From Thermodesulfovibrionia bacterium (GTDB lineage Bacteria > Nitrospirota > Thermodesulfovibrionia > UBA6902): DNA of 13,281 nt. The notes beneath the pieces were generated by a model. It was not told the DNA's origin. It did not search any database and saw only the letters and a program-made list of their open reading frames with translations. Position 1 is the first letter of the stretch; each line of letters starts with the position of its first letter. Of this stretch, positions 1-8,613 are shown in pieces. Made by a program: the position numbers and the translations under genes. The stretch is from positions 1 through 13,281 of the forward strand of contig CAMYJJ010000052.1 in NCBI GenBank assembly GCA_947258735.1. The letters run 5' to 3'.

Positions 1-693
1 CACATTCAGCACAATAATGCCCTTTTCCTCAGGATAGTTGGCCATTGAATAGGCCCGCGTAACCGGCTCGTCAACAACAGAAACAAACTGCCAGAGATTG
101 AACTTGTCCCAGTCCGGTTTATAGTCATCCTCAATTATGAAATCCCTGTAATAAACTGCATGCGGTTGTGCCTCTGCCTGAATGTAGCCGCCTGCCCGAA
201 AGGCTACCTCTTCCCCGGGGGGAAGTTCAAGGACCAGCTCTTTGATAAAGGACGCTACATTGCGGTTGGAACGGACCGTACAGATCCATTTCTTCGTCTC
301 AAGGGCCTCAGGGGGTATTTCCAGTTTCATACTGTTTTTTACCGGTACCTGGCAGGAGAGTCGGAACTGGTCATGGATCTGCCGCCGGGTGAGTTTTGAC
401 TTCTCTGTCGGTAATACATCGCCGCCACCTTCCTGTATTACCACCTTGCATTCTCCGCAGGTTCCGCCGCCGCCGCAGGCAGAAGCCAGATAGATTTTGT
501 TGTCTGCCAGTGTATTTAACAGTTTCCCGCCGGCAGGTACCGTCAGTGAGAGCTCCGGGGAATCATTGATTGACAGTGTTGCAGGGCCGCTTGCAACAAG
601 TTTTGACTTCGCAGCAAGGATAATGAGCACGAGAATAAGGATCAGAAGGGTGAATGCGGTCACAGAGAGTAGTATGAAAGAGGTTCCGGTCAT
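1..693 (-). CDS. nqrF: Na+-translocating NADH:quinone reductase subunit F (5' part, runs off the left edge)
   Basis: NqrF is the electron entry subunit of Na+-NQR. It oxidises NADH through FAD and passes electrons to a 2Fe-2S centre. The 231 residues visible are the N-terminal part of a protein that is usually about 410 residues. One membrane anchor lies at about residues 5-27. A plant-type ferredoxin domain follows, with cluster ligands Cys73, Cys79, Cys82 (within [10 protein letters not shown]) and Cys114. The flavin-binding start of the ferredoxin-reductase domain is seen as RAYSMANYP at 213-221. The NADH-binding half is outside the window. The ATG at 691-693 is preceded by a TAAGGA site and lies 13 bp after the nqrE stop. 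It is the last gene of the visible operon. The identification is firm. Confidence 0.96.
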   Translation of the reverse strand, partial: MTGTSFILLSVTAFTLLILILVLIILAAKSKLVASGPATLSINDSPELSLTVPAGGKLLNTLADNKIYLASACGGGGTCGECKVVIQEGGGDVLPTEKSKLTRRQIHDQFRLSCQVPVKNSMKLEIPPEALETKKWICTVRSNRNVASFIKELVLELPPGEEVAFRAGGYIQAEAQPHAVYYRDFIIEDDYKPDWDKFNLWQFVSVVDEPVTRAYSMANYPEEKGIIVLNV

Positions 694-706
694 TGATGTA
701 TCCTTA

Positions 707-1318
707 CTAAAGCTGAATTCCCGAAAACAGCATAAAGGCCATTGCCATAAGCCCTGATACAATAAAAATGATCCCTGCCCCTCTCAGGCCCTTTGGCACA
801 TTGCTGTATTGCATCTTTTCCCTGATTCCGGCCAGTGCAATGATCGCCAGTGCCCATCCCGCTCCAGCACCAAACCCGTATATCACACTCTCCGTAAAAT
901 TATAGTCCCGTTCTACCATAAAAAGAGAGCCCCCGAGAATAGCGCAGTTTACCGTTATCAGGGGAAGGAAAATGCCCAGCGATGTATAGAGGACCGGGAC
1001 ATATCTGTCCAGCGCCATTTCAAGGATCTGTACTAATGCAGCAATCACGCTAATGTATATAATCAGGCCGAGAAAGGTGAGATCTACGTTGGGGACCCCG
1101 GCCCAGCGCAGGGCCCCATCCTTCAGGACATGATTGAAAATGAGATTATTGACCGGGATCGTAATGGTCATTACTGCTATAACGGCAAATCCGAGACCTA
1201 CGGCTGTTTCCAGTTTTTTTGATACGGCAATAAACGTGCACATACCAAGAAAAAAAGCGAGGGCAAGGTTTTCCACAAAGACGGCTTTCAGGATTATACT
1301 GAGATAATGTTCAATCAT
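707..1318 (-). CDS. nqrE: Na+-translocating NADH:quinone reductase subunit E
   Basis: NqrE is an integral membrane subunit that, with NqrD, forms the Na+-translocating core of Na+-NQR. The protein has 203 residues and about six hydrophobic segments. It starts [17 protein letters not shown], very like known NqrE. Cys27 (GMCTF) and Cys125 (VNCAILG) match the two half-helix cysteines that, with the pair in NqrD, hold an intramembrane 2Fe-2S centre (family knowledge). I chose the ATG at 1316-1318 because it overlaps the nqrD stop as ATGA, has GGAGG just upstream, and gives the family-typical N-terminus. A longer frame to 1348 would add ten residues that look like back-translated nqrD sequence. 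The RnfA/RnfE family is related, but the presence of nqrA and nqrF makes this Nqr. Confidence 0.96.
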   Translation of the reverse strand: MIEHYLSIILKAVFVENLALAFFLGMCTFIAVSKKLETAVGLGFAVIAVMTITIPVNNLIFNHVLKDGALRWAGVPNVDLTFLGLIIYISVIAALVQILEMALDRYVPVLYTSLGIFLPLITVNCAILGGSLFMVERDYNFTESVIYGFGAGAGWALAIIALAGIREKMQYSNVPKGLRGAGIIFIVSGLMAMAFMLFSGIQL

Positions 1319-1938
1319 TCTTCTTCCTCCTGCAGGTCCGGCTTCCAAGTCCTCAGTGCCCAGATAAGGAGTCCCACAATAATAAACCCGCTGGGAGCAA
1401 GAAGGAAAAGGCCGTTTGGCGGGTACCAGCCTCCCACGACCTGTGTGAGGAGCACGGGATACCCGAAGAGCCTTCCCGACCCCAGGAGCTCGCGGAAAAA
1501 GGCTACTGCCAGCAGCATGACGCTGTATCCGAGGCCGTTGCCGATACCATCAACAAAGCTGATGCCCGGGGGTTTTTTCAGGGCAACGGCTTCAGCCCTT
1601 CCAAGGACGATACAGTTTGTTATGATCAGTCCCACGAATACGGACAGCTGTTTGCTCATTTCATAGGCAAAGGCCTGAAGAAACTCGTCAACGATAATAA
1701 CGAGAGAAGCGATGACTGCCATTTCCACGATGATGCGGATACTTCCCGGGATCTGGCCCCGGATAAGGCTTATGGTCAGGCTGGAAAAGGCGGTGACAAA
1801 AATCACGGCCACACACATGACAAAGGCTGTTTCCAGTTTAGTCGTGACCGCAAGGGCCGAGCAGACCCCCAGGATCTGAACCCCGATGGGATTTTCCTGA
1901 AACACCGGACCGAGAAGAGTCCTTTTATAGATACCCAT
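1315..1938 (-). CDS. nqrD: Na+-translocating NADH:quinone reductase subunit D
   Basis: NqrD is the membrane partner of NqrE in the sodium-pumping core. The protein has 207 residues, the usual length, with about six transmembrane segments. The N-terminal stretch [20 protein letters not shown] and the segment [14 protein letters not shown] are hallmark NqrD/RnfE sequences. Cys26 and Cys109 are placed as the ligands of the intramembrane 2Fe-2S centre shared with NqrE. The C-terminus is acidic (QEEEE). The ATG at 1936-1938 has GGGAGG seven bases upstream and overlaps the end of nqrC by 14 bp. The stop overlaps the nqrE start as ATGA. Both overlaps suggest translational coupling. Confidence 0.96.
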   Translation of the reverse strand: MGIYKRTLLGPVFQENPIGVQILGVCSALAVTTKLETAFVMCVAVIFVTAFSSLTISLIRGQIPGSIRIIVEMAVIASLVIIVDEFLQAFAYEMSKQLSVFVGLIITNCIVLGRAEAVALKKPPGISFVDGIGNGLGYSVMLLAVAFFRELLGSGRLFGYPVLLTQVVGGWYPPNGLFLLAPSGFIIVGLLIWALRTWKPDLQEEEE

Positions 1939-2725
1939 GTATATCCTCCCTGAGTTTCTGGATCAGTGCGCTGTAGCCATTCTCTCCAAGCCAGAATCGA
2001 ACCATGCCGTCCACACCGTGCGTCGTAAGGGTCGCACCCGAGAGCCCTTCAATCTGAAAGGCAGCATTTGGCCGGGAAGCATCGACATCCCCTTTTATGA
2101 CGCTGATCCTGAGATTGCCTTGTTCATCAAATGCCTTCTTTCCCTTCCATGTACTCTTCCATCTGGGATTGTCCACTTCTCCCCCGAGACCCGGGGTTTC
2201 CCCGTGTTCATAAATCGTGAATCCCCGCACTGTTTTCAGATCTGTTTCAAGGGCGATGAACCCATACAAGGTGGACCATATACCGTGACCTACGATGGGA
2301 AAAACAATACTTCGGATCTCTTCTCCTTCAAGAATAAAGTATATGGGCATATATGAGGGCACTCTTTTAAGACCTGCAATATCTTTGCTTCTGGGGATGC
2401 TTCTTCCATATCGGGAATCTGCGGCAAGCTTCCTGATATTAAATTTCTCTATGTTCAGCAGATCATTAAATTCACTTTCAGGTACCCGTTTCCCGGTGCT
2501 CAGATCCACAAGCACGGGCCTCACCCGTTCTTCATACACATTGACAGCTTCGTCCCGGCCGTCAGGGAGTTCTGCAGCCCTCAGGATGTTCCGTATTCTG
2601 TCGAGTTTTTTGTTTTTGTAGCGAAAGTCCCGAAGGGTCACTTCTGCCGTTGATACGAGGAGAGAGCAGGCGATGCAGACGGCAAGGGCCACGATAATGG
2701 TTTTTTTCATACTTTCATCGGGCAT
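1925..2725 (-). CDS. nqrC: Na+-translocating NADH:quinone reductase subunit C
   Basis: NqrC carries a covalently bound FMN on the periplasmic side and relays electrons inside Na+-NQR. The protein has 266 residues. A single N-terminal membrane anchor lies at about residues 6-28, and the rest is a soluble FMN-binding domain. The conserved [10 protein letters not shown] segment lies at 174-183. The flavinylation motif SGATLT is at 229-234, so Thr234 is the expected phosphoester-linked residue. The modifying enzyme, ApbE, is not in the window. Two starts are possible. The ATG at 2723-2725 has AGAAGGAGG ten bases upstream but overlaps nqrB by 11 bp. The ATG at 2708-2710 (MKKTIIV) begins just after the nqrB stop and has a weaker site. 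I prefer the first on Shine-Dalgarno strength; the mature protein is the same. Confidence 0.93.
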   Translation of the reverse strand: MPDESMKKTIIVALAVCIACSLLVSTAEVTLRDFRYKNKKLDRIRNILRAAELPDGRDEAVNVYEERVRPVLVDLSTGKRVPESEFNDLLNIEKFNIRKLAADSRYGRSIPRSKDIAGLKRVPSYMPIYFILEGEEIRSIVFPIVGHGIWSTLYGFIALETDLKTVRGFTIYEHGETPGLGGEVDNPRWKSTWKGKKAFDEQGNLRISVIKGDVDASRPNAAFQIEGLSGATLTTHGVDGMVRFWLGENGYSALIQKLREDIHGYL

Positions 2726-3914
2726 TCCGCGCAAGCCTCCTTCTGATATTGATATTAATAAAGATCCTGTCGATGAGCGGGGCAAACATGTTCCCAAAGA
2801 GGATAGCAAGCATAATCCCCTCAGGATAGGCCGGGTTAATGGACCTGATGAGCACTGTCAAAGCGCCAATAAGAAAGCCGTATATGTACTGTCCCTTTTC
2901 AGTTATGGAACCGCTTACCGGGTCCGTGGTCATAAAAACAGTGCCAAAGGCAAAACCTCCCAGAACGAGGTGCCACTGCGGTGAAAGCTGAAACATCGGA
3001 TTTGTCATACTTCCCACCAGATTAAGCACTGATGACAAGGCAAGCAGCCCGGCCACGGTGGACAGCATGATCCTCCAGGATGCAAGGCCCGTTACAATTA
3101 ATATGAACGCACCGATAAGACATGCCAGTGCAGAGGTTTCCCCCATGGAGCCGGGGATCACGCCGAGAAATGCATCCAGCCAGGAAACAGTAACTGACAG
3201 GGACGGGTCAGCCGCCTCTGCAAGGGGGGTCGCCCCGGTAACACCGTCCACAGCCACCCACACAGCGTCACCGCTTATCTGTGCCGGGTAGGCGAAAAAG
3301 AGAAAGGCTCTTCCCATTAATGCCGGATTGAATATGTTCCTGCCAGTACCGCCGAAGATCTCCTTGCCGATTACCACGCCGAACGAAATACCCAGTGCCG
3401 CCTGCCACAGGGGAATCGTGGGAGGAAGCGTAAGGGGAAAGAGGAGGCTCGTAACCAGAAACCCCTCGCTGATATCTTCTTTTCTGATCGCGGCGAACAG
3501 CCCTTCCCACAGACCGCCTGCGGCCAGGGTGACAAGGTAAACAGGCAGAAAATACAGGGCGCCGTGGACCATGCATGACAGAATGTTCTCAGGGTCTAAT
3601 CCCGTACCGAGCAGAGAAAGCACTGTTCCGCGCCATCCCTCGACAGATGCGTTACCCATAGCGGCCAGGGCTGTATTTGCCTGATATCCCGTATTGTAGA
3701 GCGCCATGAATACGCAGGGGACCAGGGCATAGACAACCCAGATCATGACACGTTTCAGGTCAATAACATCCCGCACATGGGACGGCCATTGCGTAATCTT
3801 GCCCGGCGTGTACAGAAACGTATCGGTTGCCTCAAAGAGGGGATAGATCCTCTCCAGTTTCCCGCCTTTTTTGAAATGCTTTCCCTGTTTATCGAGCAGA
3901 TTGCGTAAGCCCAT
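2715..3914 (-). CDS. nqrB: Na+-translocating NADH:quinone reductase subunit B
   Basis: NqrB is the large membrane subunit that holds a covalent FMN and riboflavin and helps form the quinone site and sodium path. It has 399 residues, close to the family norm. A soluble N-terminal stretch of about 50 residues precedes some ten hydrophobic segments. The conserved [20 protein letters not shown] loop is at 183-202. The flavinylation motif [10 protein letters not shown] is at 223-232, with Thr229 the expected FMN-bearing residue. The start ATG shares one base with the nqrA stop (TAATG) and is preceded by AAGGAAGGG, so translation is probably coupled to nqrA. The gene end overlaps nqrC. Confidence 0.96.
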   Translation of the reverse strand: MGLRNLLDKQGKHFKKGGKLERIYPLFEATDTFLYTPGKITQWPSHVRDVIDLKRVMIWVVYALVPCVFMALYNTGYQANTALAAMGNASVEGWRGTVLSLLGTGLDPENILSCMVHGALYFLPVYLVTLAAGGLWEGLFAAIRKEDISEGFLVTSLLFPLTLPPTIPLWQAALGISFGVVIGKEIFGGTGRNIFNPALMGRAFLFFAYPAQISGDAVWVAVDGVTGATPLAEAADPSLSVTVSWLDAFLGVIPGSMGETSALACLIGAFILIVTGLASWRIMLSTVAGLLALSSVLNLVGSMTNPMFQLSPQWHLVLGGFAFGTVFMTTDPVSGSITEKGQYIYGFLIGALTVLIRSINPAYPEGIMLAILFGNMFAPLIDRIFININIRRRLARNAR

Positions 3915-5269
3915 TACCCTTCCTTTTCAATCAATGTCAGGTTTCTGCGCAGTTCTTTTCCGTGGTCGATTTTTGACGGGCAGACAAATGTACACAGTGC
4001 GAGATCTTCCTCATCAAGTTCCAGACATCCCAGCATCTCTGCTTCGTCAATATCATCTACTGCCAGGGCCTTCATAAGAGGGGTTGGCATAATGTCCAGG
4101 GGCATGACCTTCTCATAGGACCCCACCGGGACGATGGCACGCCTGCTTCCATGACTGGAGCTTGTAAACCTGAACAGCCTGTTGGGCAGCAGCCGTGAGA
4201 GCACGATATTTTTTACTGAATACTGGTTTAGCCCCGGACGCAGCCAGCCAAGGAATTCTCTGTTTCCGCCTTCCGGGATGACTGATATCTGCTGGTGGTA
4301 TCTCCCGAGGTACCCAGTTTCCTCATGTGCCGTGAAGCCCGACAGGACTGATCCGGAGATACATCTCTGCTTTCCTTCAATGAGTTCCCCCGATGTAATA
4401 TCACTGACAGACGCTCCGAGTCTCGTTTTGATCAGGCGGGGATTTTTCACAGAAGGGCCTGCCAGAGAAATGGCTCTCTCAACGCTTAATGCACCCGTTG
4501 TAAAAAGAATGCCCGCTGCGATGACGTCCTGTGCATGTATATACCAGACCTGTTTATTTCTCGCTGCAGGATCAAGGAAATGAATATGTGTCCCTGAATT
4601 TCCTGCAGGGTGGGGACCTGCAAATTCAACATCCGAGAGGTGCTCCAGTTCCGGCAGTGAAATGACATGTCCGGGGGACTTGCAGAGATACACCTTCCCG
4701 TCTGTCAATCTGGACAATATGGTCAGGCCATTATGAAAGTGCCTCTCATTGCCCTCAAATATTTTTTCCATTGACGGGGCCAGCGGGTTGGTGTCCATTG
4801 CATTAATGAACAGGGAGTGGGGCATGGTCCCGGGATCTGCCACTTTACTGAAGGGCCGGGTGCGTATTGCTGTCCACATACCTGACGTGAGGAGCAGCCC
4901 GGAAACATCCTGACGGGCCAGTGCGTTCAATTCATGTTCAGAATATGAACTGAACCTCACCTCATCATGGCCGTCAAGTGTAATGACAACAGACAGGAGC
5001 CTTCTCTTGTCGCCCCGGTTTATTTCCATTACCCTGCCTGATCCGGGGGAGGTATACTTGACAGCAGGCATCTTCTTGTCGCTGAACAAAACCTGCCCCA
5101 GTTTTACATGATCACCAACCGATATTTCGAACCGGGGCTTCATGCCGACATAGTCAATACCAAGAACTGCTACTGTACCGGGGGTTTTTGCCTGGTAAAT
5201 GTTTTGCACCGGAGCTCCCGTTATAGGGAGGTCAAGCCCTTTTGTTATCTTTATTGTCCTGGATTCCAT
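3914..5269 (-). CDS. nqrA: Na+-translocating NADH:quinone reductase subunit A
   Basis: NqrA is the soluble cytoplasmic subunit of Na+-NQR, close to the quinone site; it separates Nqr from the related Rnf complex. The protein has 451 residues from the ATG at 5267-5269. Typical features are the N-terminal [15 protein letters not shown], the biotinyl/lipoyl-like [16 protein letters not shown] segment, the [17 protein letters not shown] segment near residue 130, and the C-terminal [19 protein letters not shown]. It is first in the operon, 82 bp after the upstream response regulator gene. A GTG at 5273-5275 would add two residues; the ATG is preferred because neither has a strong ribosome site and [11 protein letters not shown] fits the family better. 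No confident promoter of its own was found in the short gap. Confidence 0.96.
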   Translation of the reverse strand: MESRTIKITKGLDLPITGAPVQNIYQAKTPGTVAVLGIDYVGMKPRFEISVGDHVKLGQVLFSDKKMPAVKYTSPGSGRVMEINRGDKRRLLSVVITLDGHDEVRFSSYSEHELNALARQDVSGLLLTSGMWTAIRTRPFSKVADPGTMPHSLFINAMDTNPLAPSMEKIFEGNERHFHNGLTILSRLTDGKVYLCKSPGHVISLPELEHLSDVEFAGPHPAGNSGTHIHFLDPAARNKQVWYIHAQDVIAAGILFTTGALSVERAISLAGPSVKNPRLIKTRLGASVSDITSGELIEGKQRCISGSVLSGFTAHEETGYLGRYHQQISVIPEGGNREFLGWLRPGLNQYSVKNIVLSRLLPNRLFRFTSSSHGSRRAIVPVGSYEKVMPLDIMPTPLMKALAVDDIDEAEMLGCLELDEEDLALCTFVCPSKIDHGKELRRNLTLIEKEG

Positions 5270-5290
5270 TTCCACTCACTTTTATACCAT

Positions 5291-5318
5291 AAAAAACCCT
5301 GAAGGACACAGGCTCAGG
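5291..5318 (-). terminator. Weak hairpin plus T-tract between the regulator gene and nqrA
   Basis: Read on the minus strand, CCTGA (5318-5314) can pair with TCAGG (5302-5298) across an 11-base loop, and is followed by G and six T. This has the form of an intrinsic terminator or attenuator, but the stem has only five base pairs, or six with one G-T pair. It would separate the two-component genes from nqrA or let only part of the transcripts through. Chance occurrence is quite possible. Confidence 0.3.
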
Positions 5319-5351
5319 AGGTTTATGACATGACGTAATTGCTGATCATGC

Positions 5352-5972
5352 CTAATAGACAAGCTGGTTTTTTATTGCGTAATACGTCAGCTCAGCATTG
5401 CTTTTCATACACATTTTTTCAAGGATGCGGGAACGATACGTACTGATTGTCTTAACACTTAAGGACATTTCTTGAGCTATTTCTGATATCGTATTCCCTG
5501 AAGAAATTTTACATAACACCTGGTACTCCCTGTCAGATAATGCTTCATGAATCGGTTTATCAGTATCAATATCCAGATGAAAGGCAAGTGTTTCAGCAAG
5601 GGAGGCGCTTATATACTTGCCCCCGTTGGTAACTTTACGTAATGCTGTTATCAGTTCATCCGGTGCACTTTCTTTCGTGAGGTAGCCTGAGGCGCCTGCT
5701 TTTAACACCCTTACTGCATACTGTTCCTCAGGATGCATGGTTAATATGAGCACCGGAAGGTCCTGGTCCTGCAATCGTATTTCCTTTAATGTTTCCAGTC
5801 CGCTCTTTCCGGGCATTGATAAGTCAAGCAAAACAACATCAAAACAGCCGTCCTTTATTTTGCTTAATGTTTCATTCCCGTTTGTAGCTTCATCGGTGAC
5901 TTCCATGCCGGATATGTCAGAAATAATCTGTTTAAGGCCTTCCCGCACAATCGTATGATCATCTGCTATCAG
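5352..5972 (-). CDS. NarL/LuxR-type response regulator (non-canonical start)
   Basis: A two-component response regulator: an N-terminal receiver that takes phosphate from the partner kinase, and a C-terminal LuxR-type helix-turn-helix that binds DNA. Counting from the proposed CTG start (206 residues), the acidic pair is Asp4-Asp5 in IADDHTIVREG, the phosphorylated residue is Asp50 in LLDLSMPG, and Thr78 and Lys100 complete the switch. The DNA-binding domain runs from LSDREYQVL (from residue 146) to SVKTISTYRSRILEKM (172-187). The first canonical start in frame, GTG at 5946-5948, would remove the acidic pair. The CTG at 5970-5972 overlaps the kinase stop as CTGA, the same geometry as the common ATGA coupling, and is my best guess. 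An ATA lies one codon earlier. Homology to receivers extends to about 5978. It most likely works with the adjacent kinase; control of nqr is inferred from position only. Confidence 0.85.
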   Translation of the reverse strand: MIADDHTIVREGLKQIISDISGMEVTDEATNGNETLSKIKDGCFDVVLLDLSMPGKSGLETLKEIRLQDQDLPVLILTMHPEEQYAVRVLKAGASGYLTKESAPDELITALRKVTNGGKYISASLAETLAFHLDIDTDKPIHEALSDREYQVLCKISSGNTISEIAQEMSLSVKTISTYRSRILEKMCMKSNAELTYYAIKNQLVY

Positions 5973-7825
5973 TATTTTTGTCTGCCGACGATTTCAACGT
6001 AGCCCCCAAGTGCAAGGACCCGTTCACGGATCCCGATAAGACCGAAAGACCTGGGGTGTGCAATCTGGCGTTCTTCTATTCCTATGCCATTGTCTTTTAT
6101 CTGGAAAATAATATTGTCATCTTCATTATGCATGCTCACGGTAACATGTGATGCCTTTGAATGGCGTGCTACATTTGTCAGTGTCTCCTGATACACACGA
6201 AAAAGAGCTATCGAAGAATTTTCAGGCACTTTAATATTACCATTATTAAACGACACTGAGCACTTAATATCAGTCCGCTGCTGGAAATCCTTTGACTGCC
6301 ATTCAATTGCTGCAATCAGACCGAGGTCATCCAGCAGGGCAGGCCGTAACTCGGATGAAATTCTCTGCACTGCATGTATCGTGGCTTCAGCATGCTTGGA
6401 CATTGCCCGTACCTTTTCAATTAACATCACCTGGTCCTCGGGCAGTTTTTTTTCCAGCCAGTACATGTCAAGCTTCAGGGCCGTAAGGACCTGCCCCAGT
6501 TCATCATGAATTTCCCTTGCGATATTTGCCCTTTCTTCTTCCCGGGATGATTGAAGGTGGGAAGACAGGTTTCTCAGCCTCTGCTGTGAATCCTTGACCC
6601 GTGCTTCAGCCAGTTTTCGCTCCTCTTCTATACCGATTGCCGAAGCAATGATACCCATAATTTTTTTATCTTCCTGTCCGGGGGAAAAGTTCCTTACAAA
6701 AAAAGTACACAAAGACCCGACACATACGTCCCCGCACTTAACTGCATGACCCACAAACGTATGAAGGTTAAATTTCTTTATTGTGTAATCTGAAATGGCA
6801 TAATTTGTCTGCGGCAAATTATGTATTACAACAACGTCATCTTTTTTCTGCGTGATAACATCGTACGCAATATTACCCTCAGGTCTCTTTACATGTTGAA
6901 AATTTACGGGAACTTGCCATCTGCCCTGTGCATGTAAAAAACCATCATCAAGCCGGTTATAGGTAGCATAGGTGCCTTCCAGAAGTTCTCCGCACAGTGC
7001 GGTAAGCCGGTTAATATTTTCAGTTGAGTCACTGCTGAAACTCAGGAAGCTCCTGTTCATCTTTGAGAGTCGTTCCTCACTTCTCCGTAACCGCGCATTA
7101 AGCTCTGCCCAGTACACCGCAGGGAAAAAGGGGATCGCCCAGATATGGAGATTGTGCCTGACAGGCGCATATATCTCTGTGTAGGCTTCATGTGACAGCA
7201 GATTGAATATCATGAGAAACTCATCCAGAAACAGAAACGAGAACCCTGCAAAAAGGGGAAGAGGAATATGCTTTCTCGCCCTGTTTCCCAAATAAAAACA
7301 GACGAGGACTGTTCCCATAAGAACAGAAGCCGTTACTCTGAACGCCATATCGCCCCAGAACGATCCGAACGGAGCCCCAGGATGTGCATGGAGAAAAGAG
7401 ACCCAGAGCGGGGCGATAATCATGTACAGCAGGGCAATCATGATCAGGCCTGACGTAACAAAAAGGCGCGAAAACTTAACCCTGTCAAGAAAGTAAAGCA
7501 TAAAGGCAAATCCGACAAGCACTCCTGAGAGCATGGTGGCAGCATGTTCAAAGGGCGGGAAAAAATGATAGAGGGTCTCAAATGAAATATATCCCCGCCA
7601 GCTCCCGTACTCTGCAACAAACATGATCATTTCACGGCTGATACCTGCCAGAGCAGCTATGCCAATATATAGATCCTTATGTTCTTTTAACCGCGTCCAT
7701 TGTCTTATTGATATGAACGCAAGGACAGACCAGAATACGGTGGGTAATAAAAAACGTACGGCAAGGTTGGCAGGATCGCCTCTTCCTCCTCCAAACTGGG
7801 CCAGAATCTCAAGTATTTCATTCAT
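5969..7825 (-). CDS. Membrane-bound sensor histidine kinase (7 TM + GAF-like + HisKA_3/HATPase)
   Basis: A sensor kinase of the NarX/DegS class. About seven hydrophobic segments fill residues 22-245. A GAF-like domain spans about 262-400, followed by a short coiled coil at about 400-430. The HisKA_3 segment REEERANIAREIHDELGQ carries the phospho-accepting His440. The ATPase domain shows the N box with Asn551 (ETLTNVARHS), the G1 box DNGIGI (578-583) and the G2 box FGLIGIRERV (594-603). The protein stops at residue 618, soon after ALGGYVEIVG, without the usual G-GT-hydrophobic-P ending, so about 15 residues appear to be missing. The ATG at 7823-7825 has GGAG upstream. It lies directly before the response regulator gene, with a 4-bp overlap if that gene starts at CTG. 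The signal sensed is unknown. Confidence 0.9.
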   Translation of the reverse strand: MNEILEILAQFGGGRGDPANLAVRFLLPTVFWSVLAFISIRQWTRLKEHKDLYIGIAALAGISREMIMFVAEYGSWRGYISFETLYHFFPPFEHAATMLSGVLVGFAFMLYFLDRVKFSRLFVTSGLIMIALLYMIIAPLWVSFLHAHPGAPFGSFWGDMAFRVTASVLMGTVLVCFYLGNRARKHIPLPLFAGFSFLFLDEFLMIFNLLSHEAYTEIYAPVRHNLHIWAIPFFPAVYWAELNARLRRSEERLSKMNRSFLSFSSDSTENINRLTALCGELLEGTYATYNRLDDGFLHAQGRWQVPVNFQHVKRPEGNIAYDVITQKKDDVVVIHNLPQTNYAISDYTIKKFNLHTFVGHAVKCGDVCVGSLCTFFVRNFSPGQEDKKIMGIIASAIGIEEERKLAEARVKDSQQRLRNLSSHLQSSREEERANIAREIHDELGQVLTALKLDMYWLEKKLPEDQVMLIEKVRAMSKHAEATIHAVQRISSELRPALLDDLGLIAAIEWQSKDFQQRTDIKCSVSFNNGNIKVPENSSIALFRVYQETLTNVARHSKASHVTVSMHNEDDNIIFQIKDNGIGIEERQIAHPRSFGLIGIRERVLALGGYVEIVGRQKY

Positions 7826-7853
7826 GGAAGGTGCTCCGTGACTGGATTGAAAT

Positions 7854-7882
7854 ATTATACAATATCCGGTTCAGTATATCAT
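7854..7882 (-). promoter_or_regulatory. Candidate sigma-70 promoter for the kinase/regulator genes
   Basis: On the minus strand there is a perfect -10 TATAAT (7859-7854) and, 17 bases upstream, a -35 ATGATA (7882-7877) that matches four of six consensus bases. Transcription would begin near 7847, about 22 bases before the kinase ATG, leaving room for its GGAG ribosome site. An inverted-repeat arm begins four bases beyond the -35. Confidence 0.5.
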
Positions 7883-7886
7883 AATG

Positions 7887-7936
7887 TGTATATGACAAAG
7901 GTAAATGTTAAAAAAACAGTAATAATGTCATATACA
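7887..7936. repeat. 11-bp perfect inverted repeat upstream of the kinase promoter
   Basis: TGTATATGACA (7887-7897) and its exact complement TGTCATATACA (7926-7936) are separated by 28 bases. Seen from the kinase promoter, the arms sit at about -40 to -50 and -79 to -89, with centres 39 bp apart, near four helical turns. This spacing suits a pair of activator sites on one face of the DNA. The forward DUF5658-like gene lies on the other side, so the repeat could also serve it. The binding protein is unknown; the adjacent response regulator is the obvious candidate. Confidence 0.5.
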
Positions 7937-8002
7937 TTTACATGGAATTAGCCAATTTTATGTATAATATAAATACATGCGCTGCAGTGGAAATTGAGAT
8001 TT

Positions 8003-8031
8003 TTGACAATCGACTGCACAATTATTTTTAA
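8003..8031 (+). promoter_or_regulatory. Possible promoter for the DUF5658-like gene
   Basis: A perfect -35 TTGACA (8003-8008) is followed after 17 bases by TTTTAA (8026-8031), a poor -10 with three of six matches. The start would be near 8038, about 20 bases before the ATG at 8059. The weak -10 suggests either an activator-dependent promoter or chance in AT-rich DNA. Confidence 0.35.
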
Positions 8032-8058
8032 CTCGCTGTAAAAATATAAGAATATACA

Positions 8059-8508
8059 ATGAAGTCAACCACGGTCACTAAAAACAGCAGAAACCAGTCA
8101 GACAGGAGGGAAACGCCTACTCCCATCTTCAGCAGATTTACGCTGTATGGGGGGCAGCGAAAAATAATTCGCAGAGATCTTGATCGCGGAAAGCATCTGT
8201 TTGTTGATTTATACAGTACCAGACTTTTTATAGCAGTTCTGGCACTTTTGCTGCTCAGCGGGTTTGATGCCTATATGACACTTACCTTGATTAAACGGGG
8301 CGGGGTATATGAAGCCAATCCATTCATGGCCTATTTTCTTGAACATGGTATTGTCCATTTTACCGTAGCAAAACTTTTTATTACTATCGGGTCGTTATGT
8401 ATATTATGCCTGTTTAAAAATGTATGGCTTACCCGTATAGGCCTTCCCGTGGCAATTAAAATTTATGTTGTTATTATTGCATATGAATTTTATCTGTACC
8501 TTATATAA
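8059..8508 (+). CDS. Small DUF5658-like membrane protein
   Basis: A 149-residue protein of unknown function. The first 55 residues are polar and basic (NQSDRRETPTP, RKIIRRDLDRGKH) and probably cytoplasmic. Three hydrophobic segments follow at about 57-80, 95-118 and 125-148. The core FDAYMTLTLIKRGG-VYEANPFMAYFLEHG, with its D...T...EANP pattern, resembles the DUF5658 family; that assignment is from memory of the motif and is moderately sure. The ATG at 8059 has no Shine-Dalgarno site and I see no better start: the AGGAGG at 8106-8111 is inside the gene with no suitable start codon after it. A 105-bp gap separates it from the next gene on the same strand. It is divergent from the sensor kinase. 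Confidence 0.75.
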   Translation: MKSTTVTKNSRNQSDRRETPTPIFSRFTLYGGQRKIIRRDLDRGKHLFVDLYSTRLFIAVLALLLLSGFDAYMTLTLIKRGGVYEANPFMAYFLEHGIVHFTVAKLFITIGSLCILCLFKNVWLTRIGLPVAIKIYVVIIAYEFYLYLI

Positions 8509-8613
8509 GTCAGGGATGCACTATCATTGCTCAGGCCTGTATTCCCCGGCGCTATGATATACTTGATGCAACGGTATTATCCCCATTGGTAAATCTATAT
8601 TCAGGAGTCTGAT

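Noticed and set aside
1319..1348. Longer nqrE reading starting at 1348
   Set aside because: It adds ten residues unlike any NqrE and ignores the ATGA overlap with nqrD and the GGAGG site before the ATG at 1318.
2726..2809. Longer nqrC reading starting at 2809
   Set aside because: The extra 28 residues lie wholly inside nqrB, show no NqrC similarity, and precede a normal start with a strong ribosome site.
7963..7968. TATAAT on the plus strand as a promoter for the DUF5658-like gene
   Set aside because: No acceptable -35 at 16-18 bases upstream (ACATGG at 17), and it lies far from the gene compared with the TTGACA at 8003.
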